A stretch of DNA of 64,000 bases, taken from contig CM049309.1 of the NCBI GenBank assembly GCA_026874595.1, positions 93,768,723-93,832,722 of the forward strand, written 5' to 3'. Of this stretch, positions 36,428-49,095 are shown piece by piece; positions within the stretch are counted from its first letter, which is position 1, and every line of letters starts with the position of its first letter. Both the position numbers and the translations under genes were made by a program. The stretch is from Sipunculus nudus. Taxonomy: Eukaryota; Annelida; Sipuncula; Golfingiida; Sipunculidae. Below the pieces are notes generated by a model, which saw only the letters and a list, made by a program, of their open reading frames with translations, did no database searches and was not told the origin of the DNA.

Positions 36428-39306
36428 AACGAGGCCTACAGACTTAATGCGAACCTGTCATTGGGAAATACACCAGGTATATAGCTTCAATGCTGGACCA
36501 TTACTTCTCATGTATATGAACAATGCAAGTACTAAACATTTTGAATAAGAAACAATTACACAAGCATCACTGCTGAAATTCTGGCATGGGTGCACACAAC
36601 ACAAAAATTATTGTAGCTGGCACCACCAGTCTTGTATACAACGAAGCTATCAGAGATATATACATATGCCTAATTTCAGACTGATATATCAAACTTTTTA
36701 TCAAAATATTTAGAATGATAAAAGATGCAGTCCTTTCATTGTTAAAGGTCCAATAATTCGGCCAAAAATCATTCAAGTAAACTTGAACAAAGGCCACCTA
36801 AGAATTATTTTTATGCAATGTTAGAGAAGTTATAAATGAAACAATAATTTTGTAGAAGAACAGTTTTGCAGTCCTCCGTTTGAAATAGACATAATAATGG
36901 CCATAAGACCAACTTAAGCTTTTCTGATATGATTGAAAGAACCATGTCCTAGGAAAATTCTTTTGAAAATTGAACGATTCAACTTGACAGTTTCATCATA
37001 AACATTTTAAGCTGAGAGAGGCTAAAATTATGAGGTTTTTGCCCATAAAAACAGGTCAATGTAGGTGGCACCACAAAATCTGCAACTTCAAATATGAGTC
37101 ATGTGACCAACATTTGCACAATAATTGGTAATGCCAGCTTCCATCATTTCTGAGATTACTATGTCAGTATGCTTACTTGGCCAAATGACTGTTCAAATTC
37201 CTGTAACTCCACTTAAATTCATCAAATTCAAACCATTTGAACAAACTTGTAAGGGCTTGCATCTGGGATCATTGCTGTAAAATATTGAACAATTTGGCTG
37301 GAACATTTACAAGAAGAAGACTTTTAAAGGTTATTCAACTTTTCCCCTATAAAATCTAAGTAAATGCATATAGCAAAAAATTTGCTAAATCCCACAACAT
37401 TTGATATGTGACAGATTATTGCATAAAATCTAGGGATGATAGCTCCTGCTATTCCTGAGAAATAATGAGTTAATGTACAGATGACCAATGACCCCTGTAC
37501 AAAAAAAGGTCAATGCAGGTGGCGCCACCAATACCTGAATTTCATATATGGCTCATGTGACCAACACTTGCATAAAATTTTGTGATGATAGCTCCAGCCC
37601 TTTCTGAAATTGTCATTTTAGTATGCTTTTCTGGACATGTGACTAAGTTCAACTTCCTGTAACTCAGCCAAAATTCACCAAACTTGAATCATTCAAACAA
37701 ACTTGAGAGAGATGGTATAAAAGATTATTTCTGTGAACTATTGAACAATGGGGCTTGACTGCTTTGGTGGTGAAGATTTTTAAAGTTTTTTTAGCTTTTT
37801 CTCTATAAAACCTAAGAAAATGCAGAGTTTTTCAGGTGGCTAATATTTTGCATTAAATTTCATGATGCTAGCTCCAGTCGTTTTTGAAATAGTATGGGTT
37901 AACGTACAGACGACGGATGACGGACACCACCACACCATCGCATTAGCTCCCAGGTTAGCTAAAAATTACTACAGATGCATATTGAATGAAAAAATTATAA
38001 TCGAATATCACTGATGGCAAAATCTTTAATTAAGTTGAGTATCGAAACCCATTTATTTATAATCCATGTACAGCCGTCTTTATATACCCACAGAGAGCTG
38101 TATACCTGTGATTGTAAACATTGCCTGGCATTAGGAATATTTAAAATCATAAATCTAGATTTTTTAAAAGCTTTTAAAGAACATTCTTTTCAATATTAAC
38201 CATAGAAAACCTGAAATCTAAATGTCTAGAGGCATGATGTAACGGATGCTGATAAACTGGTGCCAGGCTAGATGTATCTGCTTCACACAGCTAACATATG
38301 AAGTAAAATGACTCAATTCAATCTTTATAATTCAGCCAAAATTCATTCTTTGGAACTACAAAAGAAAATTATTATAAGAATTATTCAGGGGATTATTCTT
38401 GTAAAATATTAAACAAATTGGCCTCAGTGGCGTTAGTCAAAAAACGTTTTGCAGGTTTATACCTCACATGGGAAAATACAGCAAAATGGCTAAGTTAAGC
38501 TTCCCATAACTCAGCCAAAAATCACTGAACCAAAACCATTTGAACAAACTTGAATTATCAACATCTATGGATAATTAATGTGAGAGATTTAAGAATTTGG
38601 CCCAGTGGTTTTTGAGGAGAAGATCTTTGTGGCCACTGAGCTAAAATGGGCTGTTACAGCATATGACTAAATTTAGCTTCCCATAACTCAGCCAAAAGTC
38701 ACTGAACTTAAGACCATTTGAACAAATTTCAGAAAGCACTACCCTAGGATCATTTCTGTGTGATATTAAACTATTTGGCCATGTGGTTTCAGAGAAGAAG
38801 TTTTTTGCAGCCATCTGTATGATACGGGCACTGATGACCCCCGTACAAAAAAGGCCGATGCAGGTGGAGCCACCAATACCTCAATTTCAGATATGACTCA
38901 TGTGACCAACATTGGCATAAAATTTGGTGATGATAGCTCCAGCAGTTTTTGAGATTGTCATTTTAGTATGCTTTTTTGGACAGATGACTAATTTCAATTT
39001 CCTTTAACTCTGCCAAAAATCACTGAACTTAAACCATTCGAACAAACTTGAGAGATATTGTTCCAGGAATCATTTCTGTGAAATATTGGACAATTTGGCT
39101 GAACAGTTTTGGAGAAGAAGATTTTTAAAGCTTTTTTAGCTTCTTCCCTATAAAATCTAAGAAAATGCAGTCAAAAAAGCCAAAAAATAAGCAAAATCCG
39201 ATAGAGTTTTTTAGATGACTAATTTCTTGCATAAAATTTTATGATGCTTACTCTTGCTATTTTCAAGATAGCCACACCATCTCATAAGCTCACAGGTTCG
39301 CTAAAA
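36428..39306 (+). mobile_element. Family A element, two-ended subtype
   Basis: Starts with a decayed 'acgaggcctacagacttaatgcgaacctgtc'; an internal end is at about 37959 (CCCAGGTTAGCTAAAAA) and the final end at 39306 (CACAGGTTCGCTAAAAA). It is co-linear with 28313-33053 without the fold-back insert, which shows what that copy looked like before insertion. The end is about 100 bp from the exon 9 donor. Confidence 0.75.
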
Positions 39307-39406
39307 ACAGTAGACAGTTACAGGGTATTTAAGAAAAATATATATACTCTAGGCATAGCAATCACTAACATTCAAACTAAAGAAAAAAACAGAAACCACT
39401 ATCTAC

Positions 39407-39715
39407 CTTCGCTTTTTCATTGATGTATACAAATCTAGCCCGCAGGTGGCAGTGAAGTATGTGTCTCTTGTGTAGATGCTCCATGCCCCTGGCCACTTTG
39501 GCTAGGAGTGCCACCACGGTAGACACATCTTGCTTGGCAGGATCAGCTGCAAGTGCCAGGTCTATGAGACTTTTGGTGCCAGGGACCTCCTCCAGCAGGT
39601 AAGCCTGGTCATCCAAGTACTGCACTTGTAGGACTCGAACCAGGTTTGGGTGATCCATACTCTCCAGCATGGAACGGTGGTCACCATGGAGGCCCTCAGG
39701 CAGTAACATCCTCAT
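39407..39715 (-). CDS. Exon 9: pseudokinase 2, N-lobe to catalytic loop
   Basis: Residues 533-635. Seen in order: the lysine-strand remnant MRMLL, the helix C/beta 4 region LESMDHPNLVRVLQV, the hinge YLLEEVPGTKSLIDL, helix E (VVALLAKVARGMEHLHKRHI) and the catalytic loop LHCHLRARFVYI. HRD is replaced by HCH (620-622), so the catalytic Asp is His, and the metal-binding Asn is Phe (F627). The acceptor is GGCTGTAG and the donor AAG|GTAGAT, with phase 0 on both sides. The subdomain order is unmistakable, but the domain should be inactive. Confidence 0.88.
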
Positions 39716-39949
39716 CTACAGCCAAAATCAAGACGCTAAGCTGATACCATGACCTAAGATGTTAAGGCCCAACCTTGAGGTATAAAAGTAACTCATGCGT
39801 CATAATGATAATGATGAAGCAAAAAGTAATCATGACATCTGAGATATAGATCCTTTCTTTCTTTCCAGAAGAAGATTTAAAATCTGCAGATGATTTTTCA
39901 ATGATCTAAAAGTGTTCACTCAGATTTTTTAAAACTTTTCATGTTGACA

Positions 39950-40033
<84 letters not shown>

Positions 40034-40035
40034 AA
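39950..40035. repeat. (AT)n microsatellite
   Basis: About 80 bp of nearly pure AT repeats, in the intron between exons 8 and 9, about 300 bp from the 64-bp minisatellite. Confidence 0.98.
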
Positions 40036-40334
40036 TGTCACTTTTTCTTTTATATTTGATCAAATGCCAACCATCTGTTTGCTTTGAGTGCATGCAGATA
40101 GTATATTGTAAACATTTTTTGACATACAATACTACATCTTATGCAACTGATGATGCACATTCTTAAATTTATTTCATTCAATCAAAATTATTTTCCTGTT
40201 TCTTATATATGTTAAAGTCGAGTAATAAATATTATAAGCTGGTGTCACCACAAATTGTATACAGTTAATTAATTATCTTATCATATTGAATAAAGTATCT
40301 AATTTTTTCTAAAAGTACAAAATATTAAATTGCT

Positions 40335-41420
40335 TACAATGACTCACCATATAGCCTTTGACAGTTTTATTGCCATGTTTGGTAAACCCTTGTGGAAACA
40401 AAATGACTCACCACATAGCCTAAGACAGGTTTCTTGTCACGTTTGTTAAACCCTTGTGGAAACAAAATGACCCACCACATAGCCTAAGACAGGTTTCTTG
40501 CCATGTTTGGTAAACCCTTGTGGAAACAAAATGACTCACTACATAGCCGAAGACAGGTTTCTTGCCATGTTTGTTAAACCCTTGTGGACACACAATGACT
40601 CTCCACATAGCCTAAGACAGGTTTCTTGTCATGTTTGGTAAACCCTTGTGGACACACAATAACTCAATACATAGCCTAAAACAGGTTTCTTGCCATGTTT
40701 GGTAAACCCTTGTAAACACAAAATGACTCACCACATAGCCTAAGACAGGTTTCTTGTCATGTTTGGTAAACCCTTGTGGACACACAATGACTCACCACAT
40801 AGCCTAAGACAGGTTTCTTGCCATGTTTGGTAAACCCTTGTGGACACACAATGACTCACCACATAGCCTAAAACAGGTTTCTTGCCATGTTTGGTAAACC
40901 CTTGTGGACACACAATGACTCACCACATAGCCTAAGACAGGTTTCTTGCTATGTTTGGTAAACCCTTGTGGACACACAATGACTCACCACATAGCCTAAG
41001 ACAGGTTTCTTGTCATGTTTGGTAAATTCTTGTGGACACACAATGACCCACCTCATAGCCTTTGACAGTTTTCTTACCATGTTTGGTAAACCCTTGTGGA
41101 CACACAATGACTCACCACATAGCCTAAGACAGGTTTCTTGCCATGTTTGGTAAACCCTTGTGGACATACAATGACTCACCACATAGCCTTAGACAGGTTT
41201 CTTGTCATGTTTGGTAAACCCTTGTGGACACACAATGACTCACTACATAGCCTTAGACAGGTTTCTAGCCATGTTTGGTAAACCCTTGTTGACACACAAT
41301 GACTCACCACATAGCCTAAGACAGGTTTATTGCCATGTTTGGTAACCCCTTGTGGACATAAAATGACTCACCACATAGCCTTCAACAGGTTTATTGCCAT
41401 GTTTTGTTAACCCTTGTGGA
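40335..41420. repeat. Minisatellite, 64-bp unit, 17 donor copies, across the exon 8 donor
   Basis: Unit ATGACTCACCACATAGCCTA then AGACAGGTTTCTTGCCATGT then the TTGGTAAACCCTTGTGG region. Donor copies lie at about 40340, 40404 and so on every 64 bp up to 41364. Most keep GTGAGT; a few have GTGGGT or are broken. The unit contains the last about 40 nt of exon 8 plus the first intron bases, so it arose by repeated duplication of an exon-intron junction. Sixty-four is not a multiple of three. Confidence 0.97.
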
Positions 41421-41479
41421 CCAAGCTTAGGGTCATCTGGTGAATGCAACTCAGCTTCCGTGCATTTACACTCAAACTC
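41372..41479 (-). CDS. Exon 8: pseudokinase 2, N-lobe start
   Basis: Residues 497-532, with ECKCTEAELH, then GPQGLTKHGNKPVEGYV. The last part runs into MRMLL in exon 9, placing an Arg (R534) where the ATP-site Lys of kinases normally sits. The acceptor is ATTTTTAG. The donor GTG|GTGAGT is the first of 17 near-identical donors in a 64-bp minisatellite. Reading past this first donor meets TAA after 14 codons, so only the first donor gives a full-length protein. Confidence 0.78.
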
Positions 41480-41865
41480 CTAAAAATATAACACAGCAGG
41501 ATTTTACACAGGCAGTGAAATACCAAATATACAGCATATTGTTCTTTTAACAGCTGGATACTGTTTAAGTTTAATTATATGTGGGTTTATCAAGTATTTC
41601 AGCGATACAGGCCTAATAAAAACTTTAATACATCTATTAAAGAAGATAATATAGAAGATTTTTAACTACAGATCATGAAAATGATCATCCATTTTACCCA
41701 CCCCTGTAACAGAAAGGAGTATAAGAAGATCTGATGACCAACTAATATTTAGAGTTATTTTTCAATTAGCCACACTCAAGTAATTTGTAAAATATATCAG
41801 CACTGTGAATCCATAACCACCTTCAGTCGCCTCTACAGCATCAAAATCATAGATCCCCCACTAGC

Positions 41866-42215
41866 TGTACTCACCTGTGCATCATCAACACTCTTAATCC
41901 CCCACTAGCTGTACTCACCTGTGCATCATCAACACTCTAAATCTCCCACCAGCTGTATTCACCTGTGCATCATCAACACTAAATCCCACACTAGCTGTAC
42001 TCACCTGTGCATCATCAACACTCTAAATCCCCCACCAGCTGTACTCACCTGTGCATCATCAACACTCTAAATCACCAACTAGCTGTACTCACCTGTGCAT
42101 CATCAACACTCTAAATCTACCATCAGCTGCACTCAGTAGTGCATCATTAACATTGCAAATTTCTTATCAATATCCCAAAGCTCACACTACCTGTACTCAC
42201 CTGTGCATCATCAAC
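41866..42215. repeat. Minisatellite, about 44-bp unit, about 8 copies, across the exon 7 donor
   Basis: Unit GTACTCACCTGTGCATCATC followed by AACACTCTAAATCCCCCACC and AGCT, with small indels. The copy at 42191-42215 is the real exon 7 end and donor. The others repeat GATGATGCACAG|GTGAGTAC on the coding strand. One copy near 42130 has lost the donor. Confidence 0.93.
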
Positions 42216-42271
42216 ATAGTAAATTTCTGCTCTGTGTACCCCTGCTTCTTCTTCCTCCAGAATCTGAAGAG
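42201..42271 (-). CDS. Exon 7: acidic segment before pseudokinase 2
   Basis: Residues 473-496, ALQILEEEEAGVHRAEIYYV and DDAQ. The acceptor is GATTCTAG and the donor CAG|GTGAGT, strong and phase 0. The last 15 nt and the donor are repeated in about seven degenerate downstream copies of a 44-bp minisatellite (41866-42190). This is probably the start of the N-lobe of domain 2 or the linker before it. Confidence 0.72.
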
Positions 42272-43144
42272 CTAGAATCACAAACATTCTTTTATCAATT
42301 TTGCAAAATATTCATTGCTCTGAGGCATTTATTTGTTGCTTTTCTGAACATTTTTTCACATTAAGAATGGTGTTTTCTTGACTGTTCTCTTCTTGCGACA
42401 TCTGGAAGGCTCAACAAACTTTAGATACATAGGGAACTGCAATGTACTTATGACATGTTTCCTTATAATAGCACTGTAGTACAGTATCCTGGTCAACAGC
42501 AACTTACATATTTTTAAATACATAGAATAGTTATTTGTTTAAATCATTATAAACAATTATAAATAATTAGACATATATTTAACTGTACTTTATTAACATC
42601 ATACAATGATAATCTTCAATGATGTCCCGGTAAATTCATTATTCTGTAACTAATTGGGATCTTTTTTTGTACATATCACACTTACCTTCCTTGGTCTGAA
42701 TATTCCACAAGGATTTCGGAATTCCCTGGAATGACATATTATATAGTTTTCCTTTGTATCAAAAACAAGTTTAGATGGTAGCAATAGAAACAAGCTCAAG
42801 CTTGACAGATTTGTTGCGTATGGTTGTGTCATGAATCACAGACACCACCAACTGACAGACAAAACTAGCAGTGCCAATAGAAGACAGATGAGGGTTTGCC
42901 TAGACATCCTTGCCAGTCAAGAAATTACGACTTTTTTTTAATTATGCTTTCAAAATATTTTGGTGGTCAAGAAATTAGAAGGATCAACAAACTGGTATAA
43001 TTATGGTACGTCTAAAAATGTACATCATCACACACTTACGATACAACATTATCGTTAAATTGGCTATGAGAACATTTAAGGTACTTTTTTTTCTCTTGGC
43101 ATCTGAATGATCATTATATCAGAATGAATACTGTGGCATTATCT
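42272..43144. other. Introns 5 and 6 near exon 6, unique
   Basis: Apart from exon 6 (42686-42725), no repeat family or other exon was recognised. Confidence 0.45.
42686..42725 (-). CDS. Exon 6: 40-nt microexon-sized linker exon
   Basis: Residues 460-472, GIPKSLWNIQTKE. The acceptor is GTCATTCCAG and the donor GAAG|GTAAGT, a strong consensus. It enters in phase 0 and leaves in phase 1, which is exactly what the exons on either side need. Skipping it would shift the frame, so it should be constitutive if the model is right. Confidence 0.68.
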
Positions 43145-43361
43145 AACAAGGGACCCATGGGTCACGGCGCTCAGCTGATTGTGACTGGACCATAAATGTT
43201 TCTCGGTTGTGATACTATATCGAGTCGATAAAGCTTATGAATATCATGGACATGTTGGCCTATTATAAATTAATTAAGGAATGTAATGTAATATGTGAGT
43301 AAATAATAAATGAAATAACCTGACTGATGGATTAATAGAGTAAAATATAGTGGTTTATTAT

Positions 43362-43571
43362 TTATTTATTTAGGAGGGGTTGAAAATTGTGATATATCTG
43401 AGCAAATATGAATGCAATGACAGCAGTAATAAGCAGTAGTAGAATGATGAATATGCTATTTGTTGAAGGATCTATAATGTATGGAAGTCTGCAAGATTTC
43501 AATTTGACAGATATGATGTTATGATTTACTATGCTGATGAGGGGATTTATGAATTTGTGACTGCATGACAC
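43362..43571 (-). CDS. 69-codon open frame, second copy
   Basis: Homologous to 19991-20200. Its last 28 residues are identical to the first copy, including the hydrophobic segment. The first part differs at 12 positions. No start context or promoter can be judged. Possibly a remnant of a gene carried by the element. Confidence 0.25.
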   Translation of the reverse strand: MSCSHKFINPLISIVNHNIISVKLKSCRLPYIIDPSTNSIFIILLLLITAVIAFIFAQIYHNFQPLLNK

Positions 43572-43799
43572 AATATCTCTTCAGTCTTGACAATGTACAT
43601 TATTTTGATGCCCACTATGTCTACATATTACACAATATTGACATAAGTTCTGGCAGGTACCTATGGACGAATAGTTATACAAAATATTAAAGTATGAATA
43701 TATCTTATTCATCTTGTTCTTGTTTACTGAGGCTGACATTGGGATGGGATTCAGAGAAGGGAACAGTGAGGGCAGCTATGAGGTGGATGTAGAGAGAAA

Positions 43800-43801
43800 A
43801 G

Positions 43802-43832
<31 letters not shown>

Positions 43833-43842
43833 AGAGAGGGGG
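43800..43842. repeat. (GA)n microsatellite
   Basis: GAGA repeats with minor interruptions, followed by GGGGGTGGAG. Inside the long B element; absent from the 19782 copy at the matching place. Confidence 0.95.
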
Positions 43843-44639
43843 TGGAGCATTCAACAGTGCTTAAACACCTGGAAGGTTAAAATCTAAAATATTATGAAAA
43901 GATCAGAAAAGGTAATCTTTTTGAAGAAATTGTTGCAAATAATATTTTGAGATCTGACCATGTGTTTCCATTGGTTACCTTTTTGATAAGCTGTTGACAG
44001 TTCAACAGTTTACAGATTTGTTTAATGAGATCCAATTATTTTAATAAACCTATTTTCTATTTTATCATATGTATCCAGTAGCCATAAAGTCCCAACCAGG
44101 TGGAAGGATTGACGGGGGGAAGGGGTTATGATGGGAGTTACAACGCCTCAGTCTTACTGTATATATTATCTTTAATTATTAAATTTTATGGAATAGCAAT
44201 AGAACTATTGTTCACAGTGCCAGAGAGCATGGACTCTATGGGGTGGGGGAAGGGGATGGTGGGAATTACAGCACCCTTGCATATTCATACAGGATATTAA
44301 ATTTAATTCAAGTGCTTACAGAGAAAAATGTTTATTCATAATTATTAAATATTTAAGCAGGCAGAAAGGTGGAGAAACAAAGCAAATCCTTTTAATTCCC
44401 ATTCTACTGAGCCAGGAAAAATTGACAATATTTGCCTTTATTCCTTTTTTCAATACATCACTTTTTTCAGGTTAAAAAATGTAACTACACATTTACAGTA
44501 TAACATATATATATATATGAATATTTCAGTTGATTCACATTTCTAAATTGCTTCAACATTCATAGCTAATTATTCTGGTTTATAGTACCTGTCAACAGAA
44601 TGGGGTGCAGGGAGAATGGGAGGCTTAGGGGTGAGAGAG

Positions 44640-44651
44640 AATGGGACAGAA

Positions 44652-44694
<43 letters not shown>

Positions 44695-44795
44695 AAGAGA
44701 GAGTGAGCTAGACTGTCAGGGAGAGAGAGAGGGAGAGAGAGAGTGAGAGAGAGAGAGAGAGAGAATTAGACTGCCAGAGAGAGAGAGAGAGAGGC
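44640..44795. repeat. Interrupted (GA)n microsatellite
   Basis: Four GA-rich blocks separated by 'gctagactg' and 'ttagactgcc', so the array seems itself duplicated. Minus-strand frames of Ser/Leu repeats here are artefacts of the repeat. Confidence 0.95.
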
Positions 44796-45659
44796 TCTCT
44801 GGTAATTACTGCCTGACCCAGCCTGACCCAGACAATCACAGAGGCAGTGGCTAGGTCTGAAGTTGAACCAGTTATGTAATACTGCCCAAGCACACATTTC
44901 ACTGACTTGATGAAAGCAATCAAGACATGGTGCTTGAAAACTTGAATGACATCTACACTGTTTGATCAATTGGTTTCAAATTTCAGATTTTAACAGATGA
45001 AATGCTTATGTGTACATACTGTGAAAATTAAATCCACAGCACTAACACTAGTAACAGGAAATAAATGTCCACTGTAAGTCATGTTAATTATCATGCATGC
45101 TTTTTACAAAGGAGTTAACTGTTCTTCAATAATTTCAGGTTGCCCATAGCCAAAAGTACCACTAGCACAAATGATATGAGAGTTAAACTATTTATTAAAA
45201 ATTAACTGGAATTATTGGGCAAAATATAATTTTAATTAAAAATTATTAACAGTATCATTTGAAAAGATTTCTTTTAATAATCTAATTGAAATAAATGATT
45301 AAAATAAAATTATAAAATATATTCATGGATGCATTAATGAATACATTTTGAAAGTATTTGCACTCAAATTCTTTCTTTTTACCTGTATTAGTATTTGTAT
45401 TAATTTTCATTATTGAACTATTGAATTTTTTTATCATATTTGAATACAATTATTAAGTATTCACTCAAGGTCTCATCTTTATTCAGTTTCAGTCGAACGA
45501 AACTGTTGAGAATCCAGAATATACAAATTTCACAAATTTTAATAATGATTGTAACTACCTGGTTTTATGGCTTTGATTTATAAAAAAAAATATTATATTA
45601 ATTTTGAATACTTTCACATCACTGTCAAGAAACTTATGACAATTATTAACATTACAGAC

Positions 45660-46256
45660 ATCATAAGAAGAAGAAGAAGAAGAAGTTTATTCGACATAAA
45701 ATTGTACATATCCATATATTGTATATTCAATTGTTTATATTTTCGTTTTTACTATGTCAGGAGACTGTTGTAAGGATTTTTTTCCGCTGACACAACAGCC
45801 ACCTGCAAACATTTGGTATAAGAAAGTATATATAACTATATAAATATGGATGATTGAACATGTTTGATACATTTACAATTAGATGATAATAATTGTTTAC
45901 AAAAATAGTGAAGGAGATTGAAAGAATTAATGGGTATTTATATGTTTGTTTGTTAATGGAGGAAAGGAAAAACAACAAAAAATTCTAATTTTTGTTACAG
46001 ATGTAGCAGTTTGTTTGTGTGCATTTTTCTTTGTATGTATTTATAAAATGTTGTTTGGTGTAATTAATTAATCCTTGGAGGCTGTGGGTGTAGATTTTAT
46101 CAGCAATGTTATGGTCAGTTTCATTTATGACTTTTGGTATTTTGTTCCTCAGACTATTGTCTGCTATTTTGGTTCTTGTTTTATTTGTAGCTAGGGTGTC
46201 TTTGTGTCTTGTGTTGTGTCTGTGCGTCATGTTTCTTGTCGATATATTATGAGAAC
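45660..46256 (-). pseudogene. 5'-truncated LINE fragment (end of ORF2 and 3' UTR)
   Basis: The minus-strand frame 46230-45985 reads MTHRHNTRHKDTLATNKTRT and later SLRNKIPKVIN, IYTHSLQGLINYTKQHF and NCYICNKN. The 'NTRHK...RT..ADNSLRNK.P' pattern is the usual C-terminus of CR1/Jockey-like non-LTR retrotransposon polyproteins, from family knowledge. About 300 nt of 3' UTR follow, then a (CTT)n tail at 45668-45686 on the minus strand. Endonuclease and reverse transcriptase domains are absent, so it is dead. The exact clade cannot be set from this piece. Confidence 0.65.
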
Positions 46257-47325
46257 TTGTCTTTAAAACCTGATATTTTTATCACATTTTAAAAATTTTA
46301 TTTTTTTTTAAATTTGTATCAGAAAAAAAAAGAAATAATCTCTACTACAAAACTAATACATGTGTTCAAAATAACCCAAGGATCAAAACAAACCAATATA
46401 TTATACAAGGAGCAAACTGTAGTTGGGAATGTTTAATTTTGTTAACTGAAATAAAGTTATCAGAAATATAAATTTTGATTATTTACCCAGTATCATGTAA
46501 CAACTGATACAGCCATGAGTCTGAATGTTATTATTCAAACATATTGACATCTTTAATGAGCACTTGTCTGAGTTTTTTTTTTTAATTTTTGACATATTTC
46601 ATTTTTTTTTAAATTTTGTAATAAAAAAACCCCAACAAATTAAACACCTGGAAAAGACCTGGAAATTTGGAATATTTTATATGATCAAACCAATCCTTGT
46701 CTATCATTAACTTGCTTCACATAATCCCTTATAGTAAACAACAATTTTATTTAATTATTTAATTTTCATTTTTATGATTGAAATTAAAAAATACCCAATG
46801 GTGACTGCATGGTGTCATTTGAAATATATTTTCAGCAATCCATGAAAGATCAATAAAACATCAGTAATTGCAAGGTCCCTGTTACTTATTAACCATAAAA
46901 TTCCTTTACCCTTAATTTTTCTTAAAGTTGTTATTGTAAACCCATAATTTTCTAAAATTATTGTTTATTTTTATGTTTTTGGCCAAACAATTACAAGAGG
47001 AGGGGGGTTGAATATCTATATCCAGCTGAGGCCACCCAAGAGCTGGCTGGCTGCAGTATATGCCTCGCTTCAAGCATGATAGGTCAATATGGGGACATAT
47101 AGAGGGGCAGCCTAGGTGTGACATGGTCTCATAAAAAATGTAATAAAAGCTACAGTTTTAGGTCAATTCCTTTCAGATTTCAGAATTTAGAAGCTGAAAT
47201 CCTTACGTGTGCATGATATGAAAATTAAACCAACAGTACTTACAAGGAAAAAACGTGCCATGCCCAAATTTGGGCATAATTTTAGGTACTGATTTCATAT
47301 TTATGCAAATAACTTATAAAATTTG

Positions 47326-48562
47326 AACTAGTGGCCCATGGGCCATGACGCTCAGCTGAATTCAAGGATTGTTGAATTCGATTACAAGATGGAGAGATCC
47401 AAGATCTATATACATGCTAACTTTCGGCTCAATACATTGAGCCACTCCAGAGATATCGGCTGTTATCTAAAAGACACCCAGATTCAGACTGCCCAGAAAG
47501 GACTGCAGGTGGTGCCAACTGTCTTTGTTATGCACAACTACATAGGTGAGGGAACAACTATGACGGGTTACGGAAGATCAGTCCAAGGGTCTCAGAGGAG
47601 TTCTCCAGAAACAAACACTGTTTTTGTATCACATTTTTAATTATTTCGGGGGTACTTATGAGCCCTATAGCTCAGAGGATATGGGTAACAGAGACCTAAT
47701 TTCAGATTTCCATGAAGACTTTTCATGGAGCTCCCTAGATGTCAAGTATGAAGATTCTAGGTCAAGTGGTTATGATTTGTGCCCTTTTACAAGATGAGGC
47801 TTTATTTGAAAGTCTCACAATGAGAAAAAAAATGCGTACAAATTAAAAAAAAATAGGTGGTGCCACTAGTCTGCAGGAACTGATGAAACACTCCATGATC
47901 AATATGAATGCAACAAATCATGGCCATCAGCACATTAGTTATTCAGATACTGCAGCTTTTGTATCACATTTTTAATTATTCTTAGGAGTACTTACAAGCC
48001 CCATAGCTCAAAGGATATGGACAACAGAGATTTAATTTCAGGTTTCCATGTAGACTTTTCATGGACCTCTCTTGATGTTAAGTTAGAAGAAGCCAGGTCC
48101 AGCTGTTATGATTTGTGCCCTGTTAACAGATGACAGCTTCTTTGAAGGTCTCAAATATATAGAAAAAAAACGGTAAAATTGGAAAAAAATACAGGTGGCG
48201 CTACCAGTCTGCAGGAAGTGATGGAACATCCCATGATCAATATTAATGCAAAGAATCATGATGACCAATGCAGTAGTTATTCAGATACTTGAGCTTTTGT
48301 ATCAAATTTTGCATTATTCTGGGGGGTACTACAGAGCCCAATAGCTCAAAGGATATGGGTAACAGAGACCTAATTTCAGGTTTTCATGGAGATTTTTTAT
48401 GGCCCTCCCTGGATGTCAAGAGAGAAGATTCTAGGTCCAGTCATTATGATTTGTGCCCTGTTAACAGATGACCACATCTTAAGGTCTCAAAAATAGAGAA
48501 AAACATTCGTAAAAATAGAAAAAATACAGGTAGCACCACCAGACAGTCAGCTCAGCTAAAAA
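47326..48562 (+). mobile_element. Short family B element nested in the long B element
   Basis: Starts AACTAGTGGCCCATGGGCCA, TGACGCTCAGCTGA; ends CAGTCAGCTCAGCTAAAAA. Host text 'ataaaatttg' before and 'ttcagat' after match the uninterrupted sequence at 21690-21720. Contains three B modules of about 335 bp. Confidence 0.75.
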
Positions 48563-49095
48563 TTCAGATAGAATTTTCTGTATCCAATTGAATCTTGATT
48601 AAATGGAGTTATATTCCTGAAAAGAAGTCTCTAGCTTCAGCCATTATTATGTTAAGTTAGTAAATATATTTCCTGATTTTTTATGTGGTGCATTATGTTC
48701 CGGCCCATAATTTCAACTAATTACGCAATCCTGACCTAATTTTTGGTATGTACACAGAAAATGTATGGTAGAATATGCATATTCACTATGATCAAAATAA
48801 GATCAGTGGTTTCGATATTAGGCAGTCTTATAGTGTAACAATGTTTTTTTATGGGAAAATGGAGGTTTTTCCTTAATATCTCGAAGGAACAAAGCCCTAA
48901 TGACCCAATTTTCTGTATGGTAGGAGATTTTGGGGACATCTAACTGTATGCCGAATTTTGGATTTGTAGGTCTAACGGTTTCAAAATATGCCAGTTTAAC
49001 GGACGGACGGACAGACAGACGGATGGACAGACAGCTGATGGACAAAGGACCACGACTATAGCTCAGATGACTTATAGTCAGCTGAGCTAAAAACT

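Larger units (their letters stand above)
43145..49095 (+). mobile_element. Long family B element, interrupted
   Basis: Starts AACAAGGGACCCATGGGTCA as in the 19782 copy and is co-linear with it for about 700 bp, including the 69-codon frame. Later parts match 21560-22900 (44970-45060, 47150-47325, 48563-49095). It ends AGTCAGCTGAGCTAAAAA. Inserts: GA microsatellites, a LINE fragment and a smaller B element. The exact path between 45.1 and 47.1 kb is uncertain. Confidence 0.6.

Noticed and set aside
40420-41182. 64-bp array as a repeat-domain coding region
   Set aside because: The unit is not a multiple of three and stops occur in the gene's frame after 14 codons; the frames open for a few units are by chance.
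44708-44969. Ser/Leu-repeat proteins
   Set aside because: Products of translating the GA microsatellite.
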